A DNA stretch of 64,000 nt from Komarekiella delphini-convector SJRDD-AB1 (GTDB taxonomy: Bacteria; Cyanobacteriota; Cyanobacteriia; Cyanobacteriales; Nostocaceae), in NCBI RefSeq assembly GCF_014831675.1, contig NZ_VJXY01000010.1:124671-188670 (forward strand), written 5' to 3'. The position numbers and the translations under genes were made by a program. Each line of letters begins with the position of its first letter. Position 1 is the first letter of the stretch. Positions 9,036 through 19,024 of the stretch are shown here, piece after piece. The notes below the pieces were generated by a model that was given only the letters and a program-made list of their open reading frames with translations, was not told the DNA's origin and did no database searches.

Positions 9036-9587
9036 TCAGTCAAAAATTAACTGCCAAGAGGATTTGCTGAGGCGATCGCTAACTAAGTTACGCCAATTTG
9101 CCAAAGTTGCTTGAAATTGCGGCTCTTGCAGGTCGCAAATCCAAAGAATTAGCGCATCCTCACCGTTGTCTTGGTAATAACGCCGACGCCGCCCAGCTGT
9201 TTTGAAGCCAAATTTTTGGTATAAAGATATGGCTGCTAAGTTGGAAGCTCGGACTTCGAGGGTAGCTCGCTCCAAGCCGCGATCGCAAGCTGTATTTATG
9301 AGTGAATATAGTAAAGCCTGCCCCAAACCTTGACGGTGATATTGGGGATGAACTGCCAAAATTGTAATGTGGGCTTCCTCTAAAATTGACCAAAAGCAAC
9401 CCATTGCCAGCAGCCTCGAATTCGAGAGAGGGGAAAATAAACCCAGCAAATCGCTGTTGGGACTGTCCAACTCTCGTTGGTAGGCATCCATTGTCCACAA
9501 GCCACCAAAACAGGCTTGATCGAGTTCTAGCAATGCACTCAGATGCTCTGACGTCAGGAATTTAAGTTCTAAGTCTAATGAGATCAC
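9036..9587 (-). CDS. rimI: Ribosomal protein S18 alanine N-acetyltransferase
   Basis: A 183-residue GNAT acetyltransferase. The acetyl-CoA binding motif A reads VHPQYHRQGLGQALL near residues 79-93. ATLEVRASNLAAISLYQKFG near 108-127 is the RimI signature, followed by GRRRRYYQDNGEDALILW. RimI acetylates the N-terminus of S18; in cyanobacteria the assignment rests on homology. It is divergent from lysA with 92 bp between the starts. Confidence 0.85.
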   Translation of the reverse strand: MISLDLELKFLTSEHLSALLELDQACFGGLWTMDAYQRELDSPNSDLLGLFSPLSNSRLLAMGCFWSILEEAHITILAVHPQYHRQGLGQALLYSLINTACDRGLERATLEVRASNLAAISLYQKFGFKTAGRRRRYYQDNGEDALILWICDLQEPQFQATLANWRNLVSDRLSKSSWQLIFD

Positions 9588-9679
9588 ATTTATTGAATAA
9601 GATTACAAACCCTTTGTAAACTGGGAATCGGGAGACTTAACTTACGCCCGTAATTTGAACAAGGAAAACTATTATAGTT

Positions 9680-11092
9680 ATGGTATCGACTCACCCCACT
9701 GGGGTTAAACATTCTGGAAGTCAATATTTACCTCAAACCAGCACCAATGCCAATCTTTCGCCCAATCAAGAAATTTTACCCTTAAGTGCCAGAGTTCATA
9801 ATCATGACTTCCTGGAAATTGGTGGGTGTGATGTTACAACTCTAGTTAAAAGATTTGGTTCGCCTTTATATATTTTAGATGAAGAAACCCTACGTTCGGC
9901 TTGTCAGCAATATCGAGATGCTTTCAAGCAATACTACAAGGGTGAATCTCAAGTACTGTATGCCTCAAAAGCTTGGAATTGTTTAGCAGTTTGTGCGATC
10001 GCGGCATCAGAAGGATTAGGAATAGATGTAGCATCTGGTGGAGAACTCTACACCGCCCTGCAAGCGGGTGTCAGTCCTGATAAAATCTACCTCCATAACA
10101 ATAACAAGTCTCGTGAAGAGTTAATTTTTGCCATAGAATCCGGTTGCACTATTGTGGTGGATAACTGGCACGAGTTACGCACTTTGGTAGAAATTGTAGA
10201 GACTTTGTATACAAAGTCTCTATCACAAAATCCTCGGTTACTACTGCGATTGACTCCAGGTATTGAATGTCACACGCATGAATATATCCGCACAGGACAA
10301 CTAGATAGTAAATTTGGCTTTGATCCTAACCAGCTAGAAGAATTGTTTAGTTTTATCAGCAAGCAATCTGCCCTTAACTGTGTGGGGTTACATGCTCATA
10401 TCGGTTCTCAAATTTTTGAGCGCCAACCGCATCGGGATTTAGCTGCTCTCATGGTGCAGTGGTTGCAGGAAGCGGCAAAGTATGGTTTAAAACTGACAGA
10501 GTTAAACGTTGGTGGCGGTTTAGGGATTAAGTACATAGAATCAGACGACCCCCCCAGCATAGAAGAGTGGGTAAAACCGATTTGTGAAGTAATTCAACAA
10601 ACTTGTGCAGTTGAGAATCTGCCTTTACCGAAGTTGCTGTGTGAACCGGGGCGATCGCTAATTGCCACAGCTTGCGTCACTGCCTATACTATTGGTTCAT
10701 CCAAAGTCATTCCCGAAATTCGTACCTATGTGGCAGTTGACGGAGGAATGTCTGACAATCCCCGCCCCATTACTTACCAAGCAGTTTATCGAGCAGTAGT
10801 TGCCAATAAAATGTCTTCTCCTCTGACAGAAACCGTCACAATTGCTGGTAAACATTGTGAATCAGGAGATATTCTGGTTAAAAACGCTCTACTGCCAAAA
10901 ACAGAACCACAGGATATTCTCGTAGTTATGGGAACTGGTGCGTACAATTACAGTATGGCATCTAACTACAACCGCTTACCTCGACCGGCAGCAGTTGTAG
11001 TGGCGAATGGCGAAGCAAATTTAATTTTGCAACGCGAAACTTATCAAGATTTAATTCGACAAGATTGCCTACCACAAAGACTAAAGAGTTAG
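9680..11092 (+). CDS. lysA: Diaminopimelate decarboxylase
   Basis: A 470-residue PLP enzyme of fold type III that converts meso-diaminopimelate to lysine. The PLP lysine is K97 in VLYASKAWN. Other family blocks are HIGSQIF, NVGGGLGIKY, CEPGRS and the C-terminal MGTGAYNYSMASNYN. An extra ~45 N-terminal residues precede the domain, as in other cyanobacterial LysA. It leads the run lysA-cdaA-uppS, with a 263-bp gap before cdaA that includes a short GGAGG/CCTCC hairpin near 11118. Confidence 0.95.
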   Translation: MVSTHPTGVKHSGSQYLPQTSTNANLSPNQEILPLSARVHNHDFLEIGGCDVTTLVKRFGSPLYILDEETLRSACQQYRDAFKQYYKGESQVLYASKAWNCLAVCAIAASEGLGIDVASGGELYTALQAGVSPDKIYLHNNNKSREELIFAIESGCTIVVDNWHELRTLVEIVETLYTKSLSQNPRLLLRLTPGIECHTHEYIRTGQLDSKFGFDPNQLEELFSFISKQSALNCVGLHAHIGSQIFERQPHRDLAALMVQWLQEAAKYGLKLTELNVGGGLGIKYIESDDPPSIEEWVKPICEVIQQTCAVENLPLPKLLCEPGRSLIATACVTAYTIGSSKVIPEIRTYVAVDGGMSDNPRPITYQAVYRAVVANKMSSPLTETVTIAGKHCESGDILVKNALLPKTEPQDILVVMGTGAYNYSMASNYNRLPRPAAVVVANGEANLILQRETYQDLIRQDCLPQRLKS

Positions 11093-11355
11093 TCATTTGT
11101 CCCCGAAGTTCTAGATCGGAGGAAGCCTCCGCTCAGACTTCTTTCTTGGTCATTAGTCATTAGCCAGGAACTAAACCCCGTCTATTTTGAAACCTAGAGT
11201 TTTTAAAGAGAGTATATTATTCTGTCGTGGCTTGAGTTTTGAGCTTTAGCCTCATTACAAAAAACTACGGTTTTCACAGTAGACGCGGTTTAATTACAAA
11301 TGACAAATGACAAATGACTAACTGTAATTAGAGGCAAAAGTGTAATCCAGATGTC

Positions 11356-12279
11356 ATGAGAGATTGGTGGAAGCAATGGCTGACAAACCTAGGATGGTCA
11401 CAGTCCTTGCTGCTTGGGACTCTGGATATCACGTTAGTTCTGGCGCTGACGTACATGATACTAGTTATTATTAGTGAGCGTCGGACACTGTGGATGGTGC
11501 GGGGGTTTATTATCTTAATGCTAGCCTCAGCACTAAGTGGCAGATTGGGTCTACCTCTGCTGAGTTTTGTATTAGAAAAGTTGGTAATTGGTTGTGCTGT
11601 AGCGATGGCAGTTGCTTTACAGTCAGAGTTTCGTAGGTTTTTAGAACAATTGGGACGTGGTGAATTCCGCCAGTTATTTCAACCTTCAAGTCTGGCAATC
11701 CCCAAGTCTGATAGTGTAATTGATGAAATAGTCGAGGCTGTGAAAGAATTGTCAAAAAACCGCATTGGAGCTTTACTAATTTTGGAAACCACAGGCCCAA
11801 TTGATGAGCGAGATTTTTCTGTGCCTGGAGTAAAGCTAAATGCAGAAGTTTCTAAGGAACTGATACAGACAATCTTTCAACCGAAAACTTTGTTACACGA
11901 TGGAGCAACATTGATCCGTGGTTCACGGATTGTGTCATCGGGTATAATTTTACCACTTTCGGGACGCACAGCCTCGCGCCAGTTGGGAACACGCCACCGG
12001 GCGGCGATGGGAATTACTGAGCGAGTCGAAAATTGCATTTGTGTCGTTGTGTCAGAAGAAACGGGTTCTATTTCCTTAGCGGAACGAGGAACCCTAAATA
12101 GACCGCTGACGATTAGGAAGCTAAAAGAGTCATTAGATGCTCAATTGTCTCCAACGGTGGATCGGGAAGCTGTCGCTCCAGGTCTGTTAAGTTTGGCTCG
12201 TCAGATAGGTGGGAAGGCACTAGCACTGGTTTCACGTTTGCTCGGATTACCATCGACCGCTTCTCGAGATAAAAAATGA
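11356..12279 (+). CDS. cdaA: Diadenylate cyclase (c-di-AMP synthase), CdaA type
   Basis: A 307-residue membrane enzyme that makes cyclic di-AMP. Three N-terminal membrane segments lie at about residues 18-90. The DAC domain follows, with the catalytic DGA at 182-184 (LLHDGATL) and RHR at 213-215 (GTRHRAAMG), both needed for activity in the family. A ~50-residue tail follows. The stop overlaps the uppS start by 4 bp, indicating translational coupling. Placement between a lysine/DAP gene and the undecaprenyl diphosphate synthase suggests a link of c-di-AMP to wall synthesis, which is inference. Confidence 0.93.
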   Translation: MRDWWKQWLTNLGWSQSLLLGTLDITLVLALTYMILVIISERRTLWMVRGFIILMLASALSGRLGLPLLSFVLEKLVIGCAVAMAVALQSEFRRFLEQLGRGEFRQLFQPSSLAIPKSDSVIDEIVEAVKELSKNRIGALLILETTGPIDERDFSVPGVKLNAEVSKELIQTIFQPKTLLHDGATLIRGSRIVSSGIILPLSGRTASRQLGTRHRAAMGITERVENCICVVVSEETGSISLAERGTLNRPLTIRKLKESLDAQLSPTVDREAVAPGLLSLARQIGGKALALVSRLLGLPSTASRDKK

Positions 12280-13025
12280 CAGTACAAGAAACTAAATTGC
12301 AAGATTTGCCCATTGACTTGAAACGAGAACTGCTACCCAAGCACGTTGCGGTAATTATGGATGGCAATGGTCGATGGGCTAAACGTCAAGGTCTACCCCG
12401 AATTATGGGGCATAAAGCTGGTGTAGATGCTCTTAAGGATTTGCTCCGTTGTTGTAAAGATTGGGGAATTCAAGCGCTGACAGCTTATGCTTTTTCGACA
12501 GAGAACTGGAAAAGGCCTCAAGAAGAGGTAGATTTTTTAATGACTCTGTTCCAAAGAGTTTTGCGCCAAGAACTGCGAGAAATGGTAGAGGAGAACGTTC
12601 AAATTCAGTTTGTCGGAAATTTGCAGGCCCTACCGCGATCGCTCCAACGGGAAATTTCTCGTTCAATGGAAGAAACTAGGAATAATCCTGGTATCCGGTT
12701 TACAGTCGCAACCAATTATGGCGGACGCCAGGAGATTATCCAAGCTTGCCGAGCAATCGCCGAAAAAGTCCAACAAGGTTTGTTACAACCTCATGAAATT
12801 AATGAAGAAGTGTTTGAGAGCCATCTCTACACAGCAGGAATAGCTGACCCAGATTTGCTAATCCGTACCAGTGGAGAAATGCGCCTCTCGAATTTCCTTC
12901 TCTGGCAAATGGCTTATGGAGAAATGTACATAACAGAGACTCTCTGGCCAGATTTCGACCGTACTGAATTTCACCGCGCCTTGTGTGCCTACCAACAACG
13001 GGAGCGGCGATTTGGGAAAGTCTAG
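12276..13025 (+). CDS. uppS: Isoprenyl transferase (undecaprenyl diphosphate synthase type)
   Basis: A 249-residue cis-prenyltransferase that makes the lipid carrier for wall and glycan synthesis. The conserved first block [16 protein letters not shown] carries the catalytic Asp D29. [24 protein letters not shown] and [20 protein letters not shown] follow in the family order. It overlaps cdaA by 4 bp. A G-rich and C-rich simple repeat begins immediately after the stop codon. Confidence 0.95.
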   Translation: MTVQETKLQDLPIDLKRELLPKHVAVIMDGNGRWAKRQGLPRIMGHKAGVDALKDLLRCCKDWGIQALTAYAFSTENWKRPQEEVDFLMTLFQRVLRQELREMVEENVQIQFVGNLQALPRSLQREISRSMEETRNNPGIRFTVATNYGGRQEIIQACRAIAEKVQQGLLQPHEINEEVFESHLYTAGIADPDLLIRTSGEMRLSNFLLWQMAYGEMYITETLWPDFDRTEFHRALCAYQQRERRFGKV

Positions 13026-13173
13026 GGATTGGGGACTGGGGACTGGGGACTGGGGATTGGGGATTGGGAAGAAATTTTTCCATTTTCCCCCTCTGCCCCT
13101 CTGCCCCCTCTGCCCCTCTGCCCCCTCTGCCCCTCTTCCCCCTCTGCCCCTCTTCCCCTCTTCCCCTCCTCTT
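13026..13173. repeat. Simple repeats: GGGGACT heptamers then CCCCTCTG/CCCCTCTT tract
   Basis: Copies of a GGGGACT/GGGGATT heptamer lie at about 13031-13070. A pyrimidine tract built of CTCTGCCCC and CTTCCCC units follows at about 13088-13172. Similar pyrimidine tracts occur inside the O-antigen ligase gene near 24.41-24.49 kb. This is the STRR type of repeat known in heterocystous cyanobacteria. Confidence 0.85.
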
Positions 13174-13452
13174 CTACGGGCCAGAAAACACGGCTTGTTC
13201 TATGTCTTCTCGACTAAGGGAATACTTGAACGAGCGTTGGATATCTTGCCCATCTTCTCCAGATTGGATGTATCGCACAATAATTTGCTCAATATCAAGC
13301 CAGAGTTCAGCTTGCCAACTGGGACGCTGCACGTGCCAGCAATGGCGCTGTGTTTCATCTTGTTGACAGCCTTGGCTTTTGAGCCATTGCTCAATTTGCG
13401 GCAGAGGATGGTTATATAAAGGAGTGTCAGAGGGAAGAAAAGACATAAGCAA
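13174..13452 (-). CDS. DUF3143 family protein
   Basis: A 92-residue cyanobacterial protein. It shows the family pattern PLPQIEQWLKSQGC, a central WHVQRPSWQAELWLDIEQI, and the conserved end RSFKYSLSREDIEQAVFSGP. The function is unknown. It lies downstream of the J-domain gene on the same strand (46-bp gap), probably co-transcribed. Its last codons border the simple-repeat tract. Confidence 0.75.
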   Translation of the reverse strand: MLMSFLPSDTPLYNHPLPQIEQWLKSQGCQQDETQRHCWHVQRPSWQAELWLDIEQIIVRYIQSGEDGQDIQRSFKYSLSREDIEQAVFSGP

Positions 13453-13497
13453 TAGAGAATTTTACTTAGAAATAATTAACAAAAATATTGTTTAATT

Positions 13498-14052
13498 TTA
13501 ATCTTTAATTTCGCTTGGGGTAGTAGGTGGCGAAAAGTTAGTAATCTGCTGTTGTAATGGAGGCGGTTGCAGCAGTTGCGTTTGAAAGGCAGCATCACCG
13601 CGCGTTAAACCAATGGCGATCGCTAGCAGCAGACAACCCAAAAAGGTCAACAATAGAATAAACAAAACAAAAATTTCGCCAGAGGAGAGGGGGCGATCGC
13701 TGGCATCGAGGTAAGCTGATTTAGACCAGTCATGGGAACGGGAGACGGGATGATTCAAGTCGGGGGGTGCTTGAATTACTCCAAAGCGGGAATAGCCAAT
13801 TTTTAAATCGTAACTTAATCGTCGTTCTGGGCTGCTCAGGGTAGCGTAGGCTTCATTGATTTGCTGAAATTTAGCAATAGCAACAGTAGTAGACAATTCT
13901 GTAGTGTCAGGATGATAGCGTTTGCTCAGTTCTCGATAAGCACGACGAATATCGATTACCGATGCCGAGGGATGCAGTCCTAGCAGGGAGTAATAAGTGG
14001 GTTCACTGCGTTTTGGCATTGCCCCATTGTGATTCACGGCTGTTTGAGTCAC
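13498..14052 (-). CDS. J-domain protein with C-terminal membrane anchor
   Basis: A 184-residue protein. A J domain lies at about residues 19-85 with the Hsp70-activating HPD at 47-49 (KRYHPDT). A linker leads to one transmembrane segment at about 127-149 (FVLFILLLTFLGCLLLAIAI) and a short Pro/Gln-rich tail. It lacks the zinc and substrate-binding domains of DnaJ, so it probably recruits DnaK to a membrane site. It sits in a same-strand set with dnaK, dnaJ and the DUF3143 gene. Confidence 0.85.
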   Translation of the reverse strand: MTQTAVNHNGAMPKRSEPTYYSLLGLHPSASVIDIRRAYRELSKRYHPDTTELSTTVAIAKFQQINEAYATLSSPERRLSYDLKIGYSRFGVIQAPPDLNHPVSRSHDWSKSAYLDASDRPLSSGEIFVLFILLLTFLGCLLLAIAIGLTRGDAAFQTQLLQPPPLQQQITNFSPPTTPSEIKD

Positions 14053-14237
14053 CTTGCGATCGCGCTTTTTCTATCATTGTAAACCTCTCAAGTCCACAGC
14101 ACGCGAGTCTCCTATGTCTAACTCAAATGGAATAGCCTTTAGATGCATTCGAGCGAGCGTGTTATTACGATGGTTGGATAATAAAGTCTAGTTCTCTTTG
14201 ATGCATCTGTATAAAGACTATTTAGCTGATATAGTCT

Positions 14238-15245
14238 CTAACCCAACAAATCAGCGCGGGGTTTAAAGGTTTCAATTTGCCGCAACTTTTCGTAAAGTTC
14301 CCGTTCTTCACTGCTAATACTTTTAGGTGTAACTATCTGAATTTCTACTAATTGATCGCCACGTTTACCGTTCTCGCTGGGATAGCCTTTATTCGCTAGA
14401 CGAAATCTTTGACCAGACCTAACTGCTGGAGGAATTGTCATTTTTACTGGGCCGTCGAGAGTGGGGGCTTCTACTTGTCCGCCTAAGACTGCTTCAGTGG
14501 GAGTAACTGGTACTTGGCAAAATATATTAGAGCCTTCTAGCTTAAACAATGGATGCGGCTCAACGGTAATTTTTAAGTATAGGTCGCCACCGCCAATGCC
14601 TTGGTTCCGCAGACGGATAGTTTGACCTGTAACCATCCCTATAGGCATATTAACTTCTAGCGATCGCCCATCTTCCAAACGAATACGTTCACTACCACCT
14701 AAATAAGCTTTTTCCAGTGGTAGGGTCAATCTAGCTTCGATATCACGACGGGTGGGGCGGGGATTGACTGTATATTGAACTTTTGTATTGGTGGAACGAA
14801 ACGGATCTTCTTTGGTATTGCTAGCAGGATTTGTCCCATTTTTACTTGCTTTGCGACCACCTACACCAATAACTTGATTAATAAAATCCTCAAAGTTGGA
14901 AAACTGTCCAGGATCTACCTCCTGGGTGCTGGTGCGACCGTTAGCGCGATTATCTACCCCCCAACCGCCTTTGCCTCGTGGCGTCGTTTGTTTGCCAGCA
15001 AAGCCTTGTTGCTTCCAGTAGCGGCTAAACTGGTCGTACTGTGCTCGGCGTCCTGGGTCAGAAAGAACTTCATAAGCTTGACCGACAACCTTAAATTTTT
15101 CCTCTGCTTCTTTGTTTCCTGGATTTAGGTCAGGATGATACTGTCGTGCTAACCGCCGATATACCTTTTTAATTTCCTCATTGGAGGCGTCTTTAGATAC
15201 TCCCAAAATCTCGTAATAATCGCGAAAATTCTGCAAATTTTGCAT
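14238..15245 (-). CDS. dnaJ: DnaJ-type co-chaperone (CbpA-like, no zinc finger)
   Basis: A 335-residue type II J-protein. The J domain is at about 9-75 with HPD at 37-39. A Gly/Asn-rich linker follows. Two C-terminal beta domains run from about 165, with [20 protein letters not shown] and a second block at [20 protein letters not shown]. No CXXCXGXG repeats are present. It is 302 bp downstream of dnaK on the same strand and is its natural partner. Confidence 0.9.
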   Translation of the reverse strand: MQNLQNFRDYYEILGVSKDASNEEIKKVYRRLARQYHPDLNPGNKEAEEKFKVVGQAYEVLSDPGRRAQYDQFSRYWKQQGFAGKQTTPRGKGGWGVDNRANGRTSTQEVDPGQFSNFEDFINQVIGVGGRKASKNGTNPASNTKEDPFRSTNTKVQYTVNPRPTRRDIEARLTLPLEKAYLGGSERIRLEDGRSLEVNMPIGMVTGQTIRLRNQGIGGGDLYLKITVEPHPLFKLEGSNIFCQVPVTPTEAVLGGQVEAPTLDGPVKMTIPPAVRSGQRFRLANKGYPSENGKRGDQLVEIQIVTPKSISSEERELYEKLRQIETFKPRADLLG

Positions 15246-15547
15246 AGTTCAGTTATTTAACTTTAGAATTTAGTTTTAAGAAAAGTCTCTTGTTTGACTT
15301 TTGGGGATGGCTTGTCTTCTCCTGTAGTTGACGCTACGTGTTAGGCGAATCTGTGTCTAAAGGGATTTATGATAAACAGAAATTTAGGGATTTTGATAAT
15401 GAGCTACAACTTAAAAAACTTAATTATTAACTCTTTTACTGATTACCAAGTCCTAATTCCGAATCAATTTGATTATTTTTTTCAGACTACCAGACTTGTG
15501 CAATGGGGTCTGGGCGGTAAATAAATACCGCCCATTCACGAGTACTG
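15246..15547. other. Gap between dnaK and dnaJ
   Basis: About 300 bp holding a short GC-rich motif near 15320-15345 (TTGACGCTACGTGTTAGGCG) of the kind seen in the window's dispersed repeats. No open frame or clear terminator was found, so dnaJ may have its own promoter here. Confidence 0.4.
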
Positions 15548-17659
15548 CTACCAATCATCGTCATCATCCCAGTTATCCTGGTAACTTGGACGAGATTTGC
15601 GAGAAGAACGGTTGTCATAGGAGGAGGAACGACTATCTTTGTCATAGTCTCTGCTGTTATAGTCCCGGTTGTTGTAATCCCGGCTATTATAATCCCGACT
15701 GTTGTAGTCTTTGCTGTTATAGTCCCTCCCATAAGAATCGCGTTCCCGGTATGTATCTCTGGGAGATTCGCGTTCCCGTTCTTTATCGCCACCAGTAAAG
15801 ATGTCACGGATAGTACCAAGCAAGTCGTCTTCTTCATCCTCAGCATAATACTGACGAACTTCCCGATTTAGCTCATACAGAGCATCTTGCAGGTCGGCGT
15901 AGGCTTGGTCAATACCGCGATCGTCATTTTGCTTGAGACTTTCTCGTAGTTCCTGGCTGATATTATCAATTCGTTGGCGGCGGTTGCGGGCAAACTGCAT
16001 CCCAAATTCCAGCGCCACTTCTCTGAGTTGCCGTTCTGCTTGAAAAATTAACCCCTCAGAACGAGTACGCTTTTCTATCCTTTCTTTGCGTTCTCGGTCA
16101 ACTTCAGCATATTTTTGGGCATCTTGAATCATCCGATTCACTTCCGACTCGTTTAAAGTGGAAGCGCCTTGAATGGTGATACTCTGTTCTCTACCAGTGG
16201 TTCTATCCAGGGCTGTTACCTGTAAAATACCATTAGCATCGATATCAAAGGATACTTGAATCTGTGGAACTCCTCTAGGAGCAGGCGGAACGCCATACAG
16301 CTTGAAACGTCCCAAAGACTTATTATTTGCTGCCATTTCCCGCTCGCCCTGAACTACGTGGATTTCCACAGTATTTTGGTTATTTTCGGACGTGGAAAAA
16401 ATGTCAGAGCGGCGTACTGGTATGGTGGTGTTGCGAGGAAGAAGTTTTTTCATCACACCGCCAATGGTTTCTAACCCCAAAGACAGAGGCGTGACATCCA
16501 AAAGCAGCACATCTTTGAGTTCGCCAGCGAGAATGCCTGCTTGAATTGCTGCACCCACACCCACCACTTCATCGGGGTTGACGTTTTCATTGGGTTCTGT
16601 GCCAATCAAGTCCCGCACTAGCTGCTTTACCATTGGCATCCGTGTGGAACCGCCAACTAGCACGACTTCTTCAATATCTGCGGGTGACATACCAGCATCT
16701 TTCAACGCTCTTTTAACTGGTGTCCGCAATCGCCCTACCAAATCAACGCATAAACCTTCAAATTGGGAACGAGTCAGGCGAGTTTCTAGATGTTTGGGGC
16801 CTTCCTGGTCAGCTGCGATAAAAGGTAAGTTAATATCAGTGACGCTGACAGAGGAAAGTTCGATTTTTGCCTTTTCAGCAGCTTCCATCAGGCGTTGTAA
16901 AGATTGTCTTTCGCGTCTTAAATCTATTCCTTCGGTTTCCAGAAATTGCTCTGCCAACCAATCTACTATTTTTTTGTCAAAGTCATTACCACCAAGTTGG
17001 GTATCTCCACTAGTAGCTTTGACCTCAAATATGCCATCGCCAACTTCTAGAATCGACACGTCAAAAGTGCCACCACCCAAGTCAAATACTAAAATGGTTT
17101 CCGTATCACCACGATCCAATCCGTAAGCCAAAGATGCAGCAGTAGGTTCATTGAGAATCCGCAACACCTCTAACCCGGCAATTCTACCAGCATCGCGGGT
17201 TGCCTGCCGCTGGGAATCATTAAAATAAGCTGGAACCGTAATTACTGCCCCTGTTACTGGTTCACCCAAGTAGCGACTAGCATCGTCTGCTAATTTTTTG
17301 AGCACCATTGCCGAAATTTCTTCTGGGGCGAAATCCTTATTAAGGCGGGGACAGGCAATTTTAATGTTACCTACTTCGTCCTTACGAATGGTGTAGGGTA
17401 TACGCTTTGAATCCTGGCTCAGTTCGCCATATTTGCGCCCAATGAAGCGTTTAACTGCGAAAAATGTATTTTGTGGGTTGAGGACGGTTTGTCGTCGTGC
17501 CATTTGCCCAACGACTCTTTCACCTTCTTTGCTGAAACCAACTACGGAGGGGGTTGTTCGCATTCCTTCTGCATTGGCAATCACCACCGGCTTGCCACCC
17601 TCCATTACGGCGACTACTGAGTTGGTTGTACCCAAGTCGATGCCGACTACCTTGCCCAT
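15548..17659 (-). CDS. dnaK: Hsp70 chaperone DnaK (DnaK1 type)
   Basis: A 703-residue Hsp70. The ATPase domain covers about 1-385 with [35 protein letters not shown] and [13 protein letters not shown]. The substrate domain starts near [17 protein letters not shown]. Length and sequence agree best with cyanobacterial DnaK1, not the ~635-residue DnaK2. The end is unusual: after the lid come repeated [15 protein letters not shown] units and a final DDDDDW, encoded by 15-bp repeats at 15650-15725. I see no heat-shock inverted repeat upstream. Confidence 0.94.
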   Translation of the reverse strand: MGKVVGIDLGTTNSVVAVMEGGKPVVIANAEGMRTTPSVVGFSKEGERVVGQMARRQTVLNPQNTFFAVKRFIGRKYGELSQDSKRIPYTIRKDEVGNIKIACPRLNKDFAPEEISAMVLKKLADDASRYLGEPVTGAVITVPAYFNDSQRQATRDAGRIAGLEVLRILNEPTAASLAYGLDRGDTETILVFDLGGGTFDVSILEVGDGIFEVKATSGDTQLGGNDFDKKIVDWLAEQFLETEGIDLRRERQSLQRLMEAAEKAKIELSSVSVTDINLPFIAADQEGPKHLETRLTRSQFEGLCVDLVGRLRTPVKRALKDAGMSPADIEEVVLVGGSTRMPMVKQLVRDLIGTEPNENVNPDEVVGVGAAIQAGILAGELKDVLLLDVTPLSLGLETIGGVMKKLLPRNTTIPVRRSDIFSTSENNQNTVEIHVVQGEREMAANNKSLGRFKLYGVPPAPRGVPQIQVSFDIDANGILQVTALDRTTGREQSITIQGASTLNESEVNRMIQDAQKYAEVDRERKERIEKRTRSEGLIFQAERQLREVALEFGMQFARNRRQRIDNISQELRESLKQNDDRGIDQAYADLQDALYELNREVRQYYAEDEEDDLLGTIRDIFTGGDKERERESPRDTYRERDSYGRDYNSKDYNSRDYNSRDYNNRDYNSRDYDKDSRSSSYDNRSSRKSRPSYQDNWDDDDDW

Positions 17660-17970
17660 GCGTTACTCTTCTCCTAGCGTGTCTTATAAATTTATTATGA
17701 TTGGGCGGGACTATCTCTAGCTTTGTACTACAGAATGAAAACGCCTCAATGGTATGATAATCATCAATTAAGGCCAAATAGAATAATTTAAGTTTGAGGA
17801 GCTAGTTGCAAGACTAGGATAACATTGACGATGGTTGGTGTGCCTCAGCAGCATTAACTCTTGTAGTCCAATGAATTTAATTCACTATATCTAAACAGTT
17901 GCCAAATACAGCCTAATAACACTATGCCTTTTTTTTCCCTCTTATCTGAAAAAGATTATATTGGCACTAT
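17660..17970. other. Divergent control region between dnaK and M28 peptidase
   Basis: About 310 bp between divergent genes. It must hold both promoters. No CIRCE-type element (TTAGCACTC with its inverted partner) is present and no coding frame is convincing. Confidence 0.4.
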
Positions 17971-18828
17971 TTGAAACATTTGAATTTAAAAGAGCGATTA
18001 CGAACTCATCTGATTGAGATTGTGCGAGAACGTGATCCCTACATGGCGACAGCTGGACATTTTTTTGTTCAAGAATACATCCGTCAACAATTTGCACAAT
18101 GGGGAAGTGTGGAAATCCACACCTTTCTAGTAGGGAGCAAAACCTGTAAAAATCTCATCTTAAATTTGCCTTCTCAGGCTGAACAGCAAAAGCCAGATTT
18201 GCCACCAATTTTAATTGGTGCTCACTATGATGCTGTACCCGGAACACCTGGCGCTGATGATAATGCTACAGGTGTAGCAGTATTGCTGGAATTGGCAAGA
18301 AAGTTTGCCGCTGAACCAGCAAAATATCCCTTGCGACTAGTTGCTTTTGATATGGAAGAATACGGCTTACTAGGTAGCGCTGACTATGCAGCCTTATTGC
18401 GTCAACAAAAACAACCGCTACGTTTAATGATGTCCTTAGAAATGCTTGGCTATCGTGATTCTAGCCCTGGCTCCCAAAGTTATCCGCCCCCTCTAGAACG
18501 CTTTTACCCAAATCGCGGCGATTTTATTAGTTTAATTGGCAATTTGCGGACAATTCGTGACTTAATTGGGATTAGCCGCAGTATTCGCAAAGTTGGCATA
18601 CCTAGTCAGTGGTTACCAGTATCGAACAGAGGTTTAATAGTTCGTCAAACAAGATTAAGCGATCATGCACCATTTTGGGATGCAGGTTATCCAGCAATTA
18701 TGGTGACAGATACAGCATTTTTACGGAATCCAAATTATCACAAACCTAGTGATACTATTGCCACTTTAGATTTAGATTTTCTCACAGGTATATGTGAAGG
18801 TTTGGAACTTAGTATTCGGCTATTATGA
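17971..18828 (+). CDS. M28 family zinc peptidase
   Basis: A 285-residue aminopeptidase-type metallohydrolase. Metal-site blocks are visible: ILIGAHYDAVPGTPGADDNA with H85 and D96, then AFDMEEYGLLGS with the E129/E130 pair, and a late SDHAPFWDAGYPAIMVTD with the final His ligand. There is no signal peptide, so it is probably cytoplasmic. The frame opens with TTG 17971. A second TTG three codons on, or ATG at codon 25, are alternatives, and the true start is uncertain. Confidence 0.85.
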   Translation: MKHLNLKERLRTHLIEIVRERDPYMATAGHFFVQEYIRQQFAQWGSVEIHTFLVGSKTCKNLILNLPSQAEQQKPDLPPILIGAHYDAVPGTPGADDNATGVAVLLELARKFAAEPAKYPLRLVAFDMEEYGLLGSADYAALLRQQKQPLRLMMSLEMLGYRDSSPGSQSYPPPLERFYPNRGDFISLIGNLRTIRDLIGISRSIRKVGIPSQWLPVSNRGLIVRQTRLSDHAPFWDAGYPAIMVTDTAFLRNPNYHKPSDTIATLDLDFLTGICEGLELSIRLL

Positions 18829-18885
18829 GCCAGTGTTAATAACTATAACTAATTACTCATAACCTAACCTAATAGAATTTATTTG

Positions 18886-19023
18886 TTATAAAAAGGCGTC
18901 GGAAAAACCCATTCCTTCTAAGGATGGGATGAAAGACGCCCCAACGCCGTTGATAGTTGACGGTTAACAGTTAACAGTCAACAGTCAACGTGAAATCCCA
19001 TCACCTTTTAGGGGTGGGATGAG
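18886..19023. repeat. Dispersed repeat family 2, copy 1
   Basis: The module runs from AAAAAGGCGTC, through GATGAAAGACGCCCCAACGC, a central GTTAACAGTTAACAGTCAAC tract, to TAGGGGTGGGATGAGCT. The same parts occur in reverse orientation at 33993-34184 beside arsH. Here it separates the M28 peptidase from the convergent bestrophin gene. Confidence 0.75.
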
Positions 19024-19024
19024 C

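Noticed and set aside
17660-17970. Search for a CIRCE/HrcA heat-shock operator upstream of dnaK
   Set aside because: No TTAGCACTC-N9-GAGTGCTAA element is present.
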